Source of the DNA: CAVALG01 sp963656085
GTDB taxonomy: Bacteria; Bacillota; Clostridia; Oscillospirales; Acutalibacteraceae
Assembly (NCBI GenBank): GCA_963656085.1
Contig: CAVKHV010000020.1
Span: forward strand, 1 to 25,395
Length of the DNA: 25,395 nucleotides
Direction of reading: 5' to 3'
The position numbers and the translations under genes were made by a program. The notes below the pieces were generated by a model. The model did no database searches. It was not told where the DNA came from and was given only the letters and a program-made list of their open reading frames with translations. Below, in pieces: positions 15,861 through 21,831 of this stretch (positions are counted from its first letter, which is position 1; every line of letters starts with the position of its first letter).

Positions 15861-18266
15861 ATGAAATACGATTTTAAAAAGACGGAAGAAAAATGGCAAA
15901 AAATCTGGGAAGAAAACAGCACTTTTCGCGCTGAGGACGGGGGCGACAAAAAGAAGTTCTACGCTTTGGTCGAATTCCCTTACCCAAGCGGCGCGGGTAT
16001 GCACGTCGGGCATATAAAGGCGTATTCGGGTCTGGAGGTAGTTTCAAGAAAACGCCGCCTGCAAGGGTATAACGTCCTGTTCCCGATAGGGTTTGACGCT
16101 TTCGGTCTGCCCACCGAAAACTATGCCATAAAAACAGGTATACACCCAAGGCAGGTTACCGATAATAATATAAAAAGATTTACGCAGCAGCTTAAAAAAG
16201 TAGGCTTTTCTTTCGATTGGAACCGCGTTATCGACACTACCGACGAAAATTATTATAAATGGACGCAGTGGATATTCCTTAAAATGTTTGAGGCAGGATT
16301 GGTTTTCAGGGATAAGACCCTTGTAAACTATTGCCCAAGCTGTAAGGTTATCCTCTCAAACGAGGATTCACAGGGCGGTAAGTGCGATATCTGCCATACC
16401 GATATCGTCCAGCGCTCAAAGGAAGTTTGGTATTTAAGAATAACCGAATATGCCGATAAACTGCTTGAAGGATTAAAAGAGGTCGATTATCTGCCCAATG
16501 TAAGACTTCAGCAGGAAAACTGGATAGGTAAATCGACAGGTGCGTTTGTCAATTTCGGAATAGACGGAACCGACGATAAATTAGAGGTCTACACAACCCG
16601 CCCCGATACTCTGTTCGGCGTTACATTTATGGTAATCGCCCCCGAACACCCCTACATAGAAAAGTATGCCGATAAAATCGGAAACAAAGCCGACCTTGAC
16701 GCTTACAAAGCGGAGTGCGCAAAAAAATCCGAATTTGAAAGAACGCAGCTTGTTAAGGATAAAACCGGCGTTCGCATAGACGGTATTGAGGCGGTAAATC
16801 CCGTAAACGGTAAAAAAATCCCGATATATATTTCGGACTATGTTATGATGGGTTACGGAACGGGCGCCATAATGGCTGTTCCGGCTCACGATGAGCGCGA
16901 CTATGACTTTGCCAAAAAATTCGGCATTGATATAATCGAAGTAATAAAGGGCGGCGATATTTCCAAAGCGGCTTATACAGGTTCGGGCGAAATGGTCAAT
17001 TCCGGCTTTATGAACGGTATGAATAATAAAAAAGACTCCATAGCCGCTATGACAGAGTACCTCGAAAAGAACGGTATAGGCAAAAAAGGCGTGCAGTATA
17101 AAATGAAGGACTGGGCGTTCAACCGCCAGAGATATTGGGGCGAACCGATACCCATTGTCCATTGCCCGAAATGCGGTATGGTTCCCGTACCGTACGACGA
17201 ACTGCCGCTTAAACTCCCGAAAATCGAAAATTTTGAACCGGGAACGGACGGCGAAAGCCCCCTCGCCAAAATTGACGGTTTTGTGAACTGCAAATGCCCC
17301 AAATGCGGCGGTGACGCTCACCGCGAAACCGACACTATGCCGCAGTGGGCAGGTTCCTCCTGGTATTTTTTGAGATATATCGACCCGAACAATCACAACT
17401 GCTTTGCCGATAAGGATAAACTTAAATATTGGCTGCCTGTCGATTGGTATAACGGCGGTATGGAACACGTTACCCGACATATGATCTATTCAAGATTTTG
17501 GCATAAATTCCTTTACGATATCGGCGAAGTTCCAACCTCGGAACCCTATGCAAAAAGAACCGCACAGGGGCTTATTCTGGGTCCCGACGGCGATAAAATG
17601 AGTAAATCAAAGGGCAATGTTGTCGACCCTAATGATGTTGTTGACGAATACGGCGCAGATGTGCTCAGAACCTATATACTCTTTATGGGCGATTATGAAA
17701 AGGCGGCGCCGTGGTCCGAAAACGGCGTTAAAGGCTCAAAGCGTTTCCTTGACCGTGTTTGGGGGCTTAACGATATAGTCACAGAGGGCGACGGATATTC
17801 CGAAAAATTAGAGTCGGCTTTCCATAAGGCAATTAAAAAAGTGTCAGGTGACTACGAAACCCTCAAATTCAACACCGCAATAGCCGTTATGATGTCGCTT
17901 ATTAACGATATCTATGCCGCAGGCAGCATAACTCGCGGCGAACTTAAAACATTTATAACATTGCTTAATCCCGTCGCGCCGCATATCACCGAGGAAATGT
18001 GGCAGATAAACAACTTCGGCGGAATGTTGAACGAGGGCGGCTGGCCGCAGTATGATGAGGCTAAGTGCGTCGATAAAACGGTTGAGATCGTGGCGCAGGT
18101 CAACGGCAAGATCAAGTGCAAACTTAATGTGGACGCCGATATCTCATCAGCCGACGCAATCGCTGCGGCTAAGGCGCAGGATGAAGTAAAAAACGTGATC
18201 GGCGGTAAAAACATCGTCAAAGAAATATATGTGCCGCGTAAACTCGTTAATATTGTTGCGAAATAA
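15861..18266 (+). CDS. leuS: Leucyl-tRNA synthetase
   Basis: Class I synthetase that charges tRNA-Leu and edits mischarged tRNA. The HIGH motif is HVGH (48-51) and the KMSKS motif is at 579-583. The CP1 editing domain lies at about residues 225-415 and contains the threonine-rich TTRPDTLFG and the GYGTGAIMAVPAHDERD segment. Cysteine pairs CPSC...CDIC and CPKC...CPKC fit zinc-binding insertions. Length 801 aa is normal. ATG 15861 is chosen over an upstream in-frame start at 15825 because GGAGG (15847-15851) precedes it and relatives begin MKYDFKKTEEKWQKIW-like. It is the last gene of the 14-gene run. No T-box or terminator separates it from rsfS, so it is not under its own tRNA control here. 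Confidence 0.97.
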   Translation: MKYDFKKTEEKWQKIWEENSTFRAEDGGDKKKFYALVEFPYPSGAGMHVGHIKAYSGLEVVSRKRRLQGYNVLFPIGFDAFGLPTENYAIKTGIHPRQVTDNNIKRFTQQLKKVGFSFDWNRVIDTTDENYYKWTQWIFLKMFEAGLVFRDKTLVNYCPSCKVILSNEDSQGGKCDICHTDIVQRSKEVWYLRITEYADKLLEGLKEVDYLPNVRLQQENWIGKSTGAFVNFGIDGTDDKLEVYTTRPDTLFGVTFMVIAPEHPYIEKYADKIGNKADLDAYKAECAKKSEFERTQLVKDKTGVRIDGIEAVNPVNGKKIPIYISDYVMMGYGTGAIMAVPAHDERDYDFAKKFGIDIIEVIKGGDISKAAYTGSGEMVNSGFMNGMNNKKDSIAAMTEYLEKNGIGKKGVQYKMKDWAFNRQRYWGEPIPIVHCPKCGMVPVPYDELPLKLPKIENFEPGTDGESPLAKIDGFVNCKCPKCGGDAHRETDTMPQWAGSSWYFLRYIDPNNHNCFADKDKLKYWLPVDWYNGGMEHVTRHMIYSRFWHKFLYDIGEVPTSEPYAKRTAQGLILGPDGDKMSKSKGNVVDPNDVVDEYGADVLRTYILFMGDYEKAAPWSENGVKGSKRFLDRVWGLNDIVTEGDGYSEKLESAFHKAIKKVSGDYETLKFNTAIAVMMSLINDIYAAGSITRGELKTFITLLNPVAPHITEEMWQINNFGGMLNEGGWPQYDEAKCVDKTVEIVAQVNGKIKCKLNVDADISSADAIAAAKAQDEVKNVIGGKNIVKEIYVPRKLVNIVAK

Positions 18267-18269
18267 CTA

Positions 18270-18299
18270 TTGACAAGCGGCGTATACCTGTTGTATAAT
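18270..18299 (+). promoter_or_regulatory. Near-consensus sigma-A promoter for rpsU
   Basis: TTGACA (18270-18275), an 18-base spacer and TATAAT (18294-18299), both hexamers perfect. The -35 box begins four bases after the leuS stop codon. It gives rpsU strong independent transcription on top of any read-through from the operon. Confidence 0.88.
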
Positions 18300-18343
18300 G
18301 AAGTGAAATTGATGCCCCTGCATTGCGGAGGGAGGGAATTTAA

Positions 18344-18520
18344 GTGAGCCAGGTAAAAGTAAAAGAAAATGAATCATTGGATAACGCTCTCAGACGTTTT
18401 AAAAGGCAAACCGCAAAAGACGGTGTAATTCAGGAAGTTCGTAAAAGAGAACATTATGAAAAACCTTCTGTAAAGCGTAAAAAGAAATCAGATGCTGCAC
18501 GTAAGCGCAAATTCCGCTGA
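18344..18520 (+). CDS. rpsU: 30S ribosomal protein bS21
   Basis: Small basic protein of the 30S head/platform that helps initiation near the anti-Shine-Dalgarno region. The 58-codon frame begins at GTG with MSQVKVKENESLDNALRRF and continues through the family core RRFKRQTAKDGVIQEVRKREHYEKP (about residues 17-41, shown in part), ending in a lysine/arginine-rich tail KFR. It is easy to miss because it is short and lacks ATG. An extended purine run GGAGGGAGGG (18327-18336) sits seven bases upstream and contains overlapping Shine-Dalgarno matches. Its own promoter and terminator make it a single-gene unit. Confidence 0.96.
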   Translation: MSQVKVKENESLDNALRRFKRQTAKDGVIQEVRKREHYEKPSVKRKKKSDAARKRKFR

Positions 18521-18544
18521 TTTATCGGTTCTTGTTTTAAATTT

Positions 18545-18583
18545 ATACCCGTCCGACTTTTAGAAGTCGGACGGGTATTTTAT
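18545..18583 (+). terminator. Strong hairpin terminator of rpsU
   Basis: Perfect 15-bp stem ATACCCGTCCGACTT (18545-18559) with its complement (18564-18578), loop TTAG, then a short T-rich tail (TTTAT). The stem is GC-rich in the middle. It may also stop transcripts coming from the convergent symporter gene, although the reverse-strand tail is less T-rich. Confidence 0.85.
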
Positions 18584-18650
18584 GCTCAGAAACATCGCAC
18601 TGCTGCAATGGTAGCAACGGGCAGTAACGGTAGTTCGAGCGCTGACAGTA

Positions 18651-18710
18651 CGCAAGCTGCCATTCACCACATCTAATGTCTACAGTCTAGCGTCTAATGT
18701 CTAGAACGGG
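18651..18710 (+). repeat. 60-bp direct repeat, copy 1
   Basis: Matches 19028-19087 at 59 of 60 positions (T18693 versus C19070). Starts CGCAAGCTGCCATTCACCAC and ends CTAGAACGGG; sequence outside the 60 bases differs between the copies. It contains heptamer array A. Confidence 0.95.
18671..18705 (+). repeat. Heptamer array A (5 x 7 bp, unit RTCTANN)
   Basis: Five consecutive 7-base units, each fitting RTCTANN, in exact phase: ATCTAAT, then GTCTACA, GTCTAGC, GTCTAAT and GTCTAGA. Confidence 0.85.
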
Positions 18711-18714
18711 TGCG

Positions 18715-18731
18715 GGTGTCCGGTGGACACC
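18715..18731. repeat. Small perfect hairpin
   Basis: GGTGTCC and GGACACC form a 7-bp stem around the loop GGT. No T-tract follows, so it is not a terminator. Confidence 0.6.
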
Positions 18732-18772
18732 TGACGCGAAGCAGAAGCACCGACCGAGGCGGCAGCCGAGAC

Positions 18773-18807
18773 GGTGGCACGGCAAAGCCGCACCGGAGGG
18801 GGAGAGA
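18773..18807 (-). repeat. Hairpin module 1 with purine/pyrimidine-rich flank
   Basis: On the + strand, GGTG (18773-18776) pairs with CACC (18791-18794) and CGGC with GCCG around an AAA loop, with a 3-base bulge; the run GGAGGGGGAGAGA (18795-18807) follows. Read on the - strand it is TCTCTCC-rich flank plus hairpin, the same architecture as 18952-18999 but with a different stem. Confidence 0.6.
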
Positions 18808-18814
18808 CCACAAA

Positions 18815-18832
18815 CTGACGGCACGCACAGAC
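18815..18832 (+). repeat. 18-bp inverted repeat, left copy
   Basis: CTGACGGCACGCACAGAC; its reverse complement occurs at 19008-19025 with one mismatch. The pair encloses the 16-bp tandem, heptamer array B and hairpin module 2. Confidence 0.85.
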
Positions 18833-18862
18833 TCTTACTTCCGGTTACTCTTACTTCCGGTT
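18831..18862 (+). repeat. Perfect 16-bp tandem duplication
   Basis: ACTCTTACTTCCGGTT occurs twice in immediate succession (18831-18846, 18847-18862). It runs directly into heptamer array B. Confidence 0.92.
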
Positions 18863-18896
18863 CTAGATGTTAGACGCTAGACAGTAGATGTTAAAC
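18862..18896 (-). repeat. Heptamer array B, inverted orientation
   Basis: Five in-phase 7-base units reading on the + strand as TCTAGAT, GTTAGAC, GCTAGAC, AGTAGAT and GTTAAAC, i.e. the reverse complement of the array A unit; the last unit is degenerate. Confidence 0.75.
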
Positions 18897-18951
18897 CGTG
18901 GTAACGGTAGTTTTAATAACAGACAGTAAATAGTTTTTACAGTTAGCTTTT

Positions 18952-18999
18952 TCTCTCCCTCTGTCAAAACTTCGTTTTGACATCTCCCTCGTCAGAGGG
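18952..18999 (+). repeat. Hairpin module 2 (REP-like)
   Basis: CCCTCTG (18957-18963) can pair with CAGAGGG (18993-18999). Alternatively the inner TGTCAAAAC (18962-18970) pairs over 9 bp with GTTTTGACA (18974-18982) around a TTC loop. The pyrimidine flank TCTCCCTC occurs on both sides of the inner hairpin (18954-18961 and 18983-18990). Confidence 0.7.
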
Positions 19000-19007
19000 C
19001 GACAAGG

Positions 19008-19025
19008 GTCTGTGCGTACCGTCAG
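19008..19025 (-). repeat. 18-bp inverted repeat, right copy
   Basis: GTCTGTGCGTACCGTCAG, reverse complement of 18815-18832 with a single mismatch. Three bases separate it from direct-repeat copy 2. Confidence 0.85.
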
Positions 19026-19027
19026 CC

Positions 19028-19087
19028 CGCAAGCTGCCATTCACCACATCTAATGTCTACAGTCTAGCGCCTAATGTCTAGAACGGG
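19028..19087 (+). repeat. 60-bp direct repeat, copy 2
   Basis: 59/60 identical to 18651-18710, offset 377 bases. Contains heptamer array C. Confidence 0.95.
19048..19082 (+). repeat. Heptamer array C (within direct-repeat copy 2)
   Basis: Same five 7-base units as array A, the fourth altered to GCCTAAT by the single mismatch of the direct repeat. Confidence 0.85.
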
Positions 19088-19145
19088 AGAAAAAGGCTAA
19101 TCGCAAGAAGCATTCACTGTCTATTATCAAACTCCTGCCTGCCGC

Positions 19146-19180
19146 ATCTAAAATCTAATGTCTAACATCTAACATCTAAT
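19146..19180 (+). repeat. Heptamer array D, overlapping the end of the symporter gene
   Basis: Five in-phase units fitting RTCTAAN: ATCTAAA, ATCTAAT, GTCTAAC, ATCTAAC and ATCTAAT. The symporter's stop codon (TAG on the - strand, 19176-19178) lies inside the last unit. Confidence 0.9.
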
Positions 19181-20714
19181 TCGGTTTAATCCCGCTTTTT
19201 TCCGAAAAATATTTTTTCGTTTCGGCGGCCACCACACCGTTTAGAAGCAGCAGCGCCACAAGGTTCGGGAACGCCATAAGCCCGTTGAATATATCCGCAA
19301 TATTCCATACCGCCGCAACCGTGAGGTAAGGTCCTACGGCAACCGCCAAAATATAAATTATGCGGAAAGCCATTGTTATTTTACTGTCGTGCCGTCCTAT
19401 AAGGTATTCCAGACAACGCTCGGAGTAGTAATCCCAACCGAGTATTGTCGTAAATGCAAAAAACGCAAGGCAAACGGAAAGTACGGCAACCGTGATCTCA
19501 CCCGTAAAAGGCGTGCCGTTTTTCCAGGCAAACGCCGTAACATCAAACCCTTCAAGGCTGCCGCCCGTAATGTCGGGATTCCACGCACCCGTAACAATTA
19601 TTGTAAGGCCGGTCATCGTGCATATAACAATGGTGTCAATAAATGTTCCCGTCATAGTTACAAGTCCCTGGCGTACGCAAGAGTGGGTCTGCGCGGCAGC
19701 AGCCGCTATAGGCGCAGAACCAAGACCCGCCTCGTTAGAGAAAATTCCCCGTCCGACGCCTTTCTGTATTGCCGTTTTGACAAGATATCCGGCAGCACCG
19801 CCGCCTATCGCCGCAGTGTTAAATGCGGTTTTGAATACCAGTTTTATTGCGCCCGGCAGACTTGCCGCGTTGAATGAAACAACAACTATTGCAAAAACCA
19901 CATAACTTACAGCCATAAACGGCACAATTATTTCCGAAACTTTCGCGATCCGCTTTATTCCGCCTATTATAACAAGCGCAGCAAGCGCGGTGACAATAAA
20001 TCCGACTGTAACGGTGTATACCGTTATATCCTTTCCGCCAAGTGTGAAAAGCGTGCCCGACGCGTGCAGTTTTTCGCCGCATACCGCACAGTTTATATCA
20101 CCCCCGACGCGTAAAGCCGCACCGAAACCGTCGCATCCCGAATTAACGCAGGTAAGTCCCTTTGAAAACAGGTTGTCTGCCGCCGTCGTAATTCCGTTTA
20201 TCTGTGTAATAGTGCCTATTCCCATAACGCCTGCAAGCGTCCCGAAAAGCGCAAACAGTTTACCGAGCCAGCGCCAATTTCCGCCGAAACGCTCTTTGAT
20301 ACCCTTTTCTATGTAATAAAACGGTCCTCCGAGCGAGTGTCCGCTTTCGTCAATCGTGCGGTATTTTACCGCAAGCAGACCTTCGGCATATTTTGTTGCC
20401 ATACCCAAAAACGCCGCAACAAGCATCCAAAAAAGCGCGCCCGGTCCGCCTGCGACAATAGCGGTAGCCACACCTACAATGTTCCCCGTACCGATAGTGG
20501 CGGAAAGCGCCGTGCACAGCGCCCCGAACGATGTCACTTCGCCCACACCGCCTTCTTCGTTTTTCACCATATACTTTAGCGCTTTACCAAGATGACGGAC
20601 CTGAACAAACCGCGTTCTCACACTTAAAATTATGCCCACGCCCATAATAAGCCCGATCATAACCCAGCCCCAGACAAAACCGTCCACCGAGCTTATAATC
20701 CCGTTAATATCCAT
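19176..20714 (-). CDS. AGCS-family sodium:alanine/glycine symporter with a four-cysteine insertion
   Basis: Integral membrane carrier predicted to import alanine or glycine with Na+. Family motifs include LCTALSATIGTGNIVGVATA (about 66-85), GPGALFWMLVAAFLGMATKY (about 90-109), GGPFYYIEKG (129-138) and a conserved GGIKRIAKVSE (251-261). About ten membrane spans can be seen. Between about residues 184 and 232, where I expect a short loop, there is an insertion with C189, C194, C209, C212 and H217 resembling a small zinc ribbon (INCAVCGEKLHASG). The length, 512 aa, is above the roughly 450-480 I expect for the family, consistent with that insertion. AAGGGG lies about 8 bases before the ATG. The stop codon is inside heptamer array D. 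It is transcribed toward rpsU and divergently from the T-box operon. Substrate is inferred from family only. Confidence 0.93.
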   Translation of the reverse strand: MDINGIISSVDGFVWGWVMIGLIMGVGIILSVRTRFVQVRHLGKALKYMVKNEEGGVGEVTSFGALCTALSATIGTGNIVGVATAIVAGGPGALFWMLVAAFLGMATKYAEGLLAVKYRTIDESGHSLGGPFYYIEKGIKERFGGNWRWLGKLFALFGTLAGVMGIGTITQINGITTAADNLFSKGLTCVNSGCDGFGAALRVGGDINCAVCGEKLHASGTLFTLGGKDITVYTVTVGFIVTALAALVIIGGIKRIAKVSEIIVPFMAVSYVVFAIVVVSFNAASLPGAIKLVFKTAFNTAAIGGGAAGYLVKTAIQKGVGRGIFSNEAGLGSAPIAAAAAQTHSCVRQGLVTMTGTFIDTIVICTMTGLTIIVTGAWNPDITGGSLEGFDVTAFAWKNGTPFTGEITVAVLSVCLAFFAFTTILGWDYYSERCLEYLIGRHDSKITMAFRIIYILAVAVGPYLTVAAVWNIADIFNGLMAFPNLVALLLLNGVVAAETKKYFSEKSGIKPN

Positions 20715-20747
20715 ATTTTAAAACCCCTTACAGAAATCTTGCAGTCA

Positions 20748-20776
20748 ATAATACCACATTTTTAAAGTAATTTCCA
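20748..20776 (-). promoter_or_regulatory. Candidate promoter for the AGCS symporter
   Basis: On the - strand, TGGAAA (20776-20771), a 17-base spacer and TATTAT (20753-20748), about 34 bases before the start codon. The -35 box matches consensus at four of six positions, so this is tentative. Confidence 0.4.
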
Positions 20777-20795
20777 CAGGAAATTTAAAAAAGCC

Positions 20796-20824
20796 TTGAA
20801 AAAACAAAACAGAAGTGTTATATT
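20796..20824 (+). promoter_or_regulatory. Promoter of the T-box/pheST operon
   Basis: TTGAAA (20796-20801), a 17-base spacer and TATATT (20819-20824). It places the transcript start near 20831, just before the T-box stem I sequence. Confidence 0.7.
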
Positions 20825-20830
20825 ATATGT

Positions 20831-21132
20831 GAATTGAATATTCGGTATTACAAATGCTTTGATAAAAGAGAGTAGCAACCCGAGCATAAATTTTAAAGAG
20901 AATTGCGCCGCCGGCTGAAAGCGCATAAATTTTCGGGTGTTTGCGAAGTTCACTTTTTGAGCAGCAGCAATGAAGCGCCGTGCTTGTTACGCGTCGGTGT
21001 GTGTAGGTGCTGCCGGGCTTCTCCGTTAAAGAATAATGAGTGTCCGTCCTGTTTCGGGGCGGAAATTTGGGTGGTAACACGGAGTTACGGTGAAGACTTC
21101 GTCCCTTTTGCGGGACAGGGTCTTATTTTTTT
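20831..21132 (+). promoter_or_regulatory. T-box riboswitch, tRNA-Phe specific
   Basis: Leader RNA that senses uncharged tRNA-Phe and permits read-through. Stem I contains the AGAGAGTA internal-loop motif (20867-20874), helix GCAA-CCCGA (20875-20883) with TCGGG-TGT-TTGC (20933-20944), and the specifier TTC followed by A (20949-20952), reading UUC = Phe. GCAGCA (20961-20966) with TGCTGC (21008-21013) fits stem II, and 21043-21063 forms an 8-bp stem III including two G-U pairs. The T-box sequence is GGGTGGTAACACGG (21069-21082); its UGGU would pair with the ACCA end of a tRNA with discriminator A, as in tRNA-Phe. A terminator follows at 21093-21132. The downstream pheST genes agree with the specifier. 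Confidence 0.92.
21093..21132 (+). terminator. Regulated terminator of the T-box leader
   Basis: AAGAC-TTC-GTCCC (21093-21105) pairs with GGGAC-AGG-GTCTT (21112-21124), with two G-U pairs and one mismatch in the middle, followed by ATTTTTTT. GTCCC would instead pair with the GGG of the T-box in the antiterminator form. Confidence 0.88.
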
Positions 21133-21156
21133 ACTGTACAAAGGGGTGCAAGACTG

Positions 21157-21801
21157 TTGAAAATTGATCTTTATTCATCAAGGAATCCTGCCAAAACTTC
21201 AACTAAAGGCAGAATGTTGTTGGGGTTTATCCTGTTTTTTGTCGGCGGTATACTTTTGGGGCTGGCGGCAAAATATACGCAAGGTCCGGAATTCGGCAAA
21301 TCGGACGTCGCCTTTTTAAGAGACGCGGCAAGCCTTCTGCAATTAAAAACCGTCTTTGCGGGAAAAACTTTATGGGTGGCGGCGGCCGTCGTCGCAGCAG
21401 CACTCAGCGCTACGCCGCTGCGCGCGGTTTTTAACGTGTTTTTCGGGTTCCTGGGTGTCTGTGCCGCGTATTGCTCGTTTTCGGTACTGTATTTTAAAAC
21501 CGAATTTACGGGCGATATGAAAGAACTTATAATTTGGGCGGCGATAATAACCGTGCTTTCCTATCTTGTGTGGTACGCAAAGGGCAAAGGCATACTTGCC
21601 GTGCTTATTTCCACCGCTGTGCTGACCCTTATGGCAATGCTCTGCTTTGATGTCGGCATATGGTATTTTAAAATTTACGGCGTCGTGACTACATTATTAT
21701 ATATAGTCACCGTTATTGTGCTTTATAAAGACCCGTGGCAAACCGTGGCGGAACTTTTGCTTTCGTTTGCGGCGGCTTACGCTGTTGCCGCGATTATATA
21801 A
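21157..21801 (+). CDS. Membrane protein of unknown function, first gene of the Phe T-box operon
   Basis: I do not recognise a family. The 214-aa product is strongly hydrophobic with about six or seven membrane segments (near residues 21-38, 70-86, 91-113, 124-141, 146-164, 171-190 and 197-213), a short basic N-terminus (SSRNPAKTSTKGR) and no signal peptide or catalytic motif. The start is TTG 21157, eight bases after GGGGTG (21143-21148); the next ATG (codon 20) would begin inside the first hydrophobic segment. It lies 24 bases after the T-box terminator and 30 bases before pheS, so it should be induced by phenylalanine starvation together with pheST. Transport or membrane sensing of an aromatic amino acid is one possibility, but no residue shows this. 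Confidence 0.85.
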   Translation: MKIDLYSSRNPAKTSTKGRMLLGFILFFVGGILLGLAAKYTQGPEFGKSDVAFLRDAASLLQLKTVFAGKTLWVAAAVVAAALSATPLRAVFNVFFGFLGVCAAYCSFSVLYFKTEFTGDMKELIIWAAIITVLSYLVWYAKGKGILAVLISTAVLTLMAMLCFDVGIWYFKIYGVVTTLLYIVTVIVLYKDPWQTVAELLLSFAAAYAVAAII

Positions 21802-21831
21802 AACAACCAATTCGGAAACGGAGAGAAAAAT

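Larger units (their letters stand above)
18585..19175. repeat. Repeat-dense non-coding region between convergent genes
   Basis: About 590 bases without any plausible gene on either strand. It consists of period-7 arrays, direct and inverted repeats and hairpins listed individually here. A 12-base word GTAACGGTAGTT also occurs twice (18624-18635, 18901-18912). No transposase fragment, tRNA, CRISPR or origin-like element is seen. Confidence 0.85.

Noticed and set aside
16581..17480. 299-codon open frame on the - strand opposite leuS
   Set aside because: It lies wholly within leuS, has no ribosome site or recognisable domain, and the + strand gene is certain.
18715..18731. Terminator-like hairpin GGTGTCC/GGACACC
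   Set aside because: No run of T on either strand after it and it is 195 bases beyond the real rpsU terminator region.
18651..19087. CRISPR-like array from repeated 60-mers
   Set aside because: Only two copies, no regular spacers, no cas genes; the internal periodicity is 7 bases.
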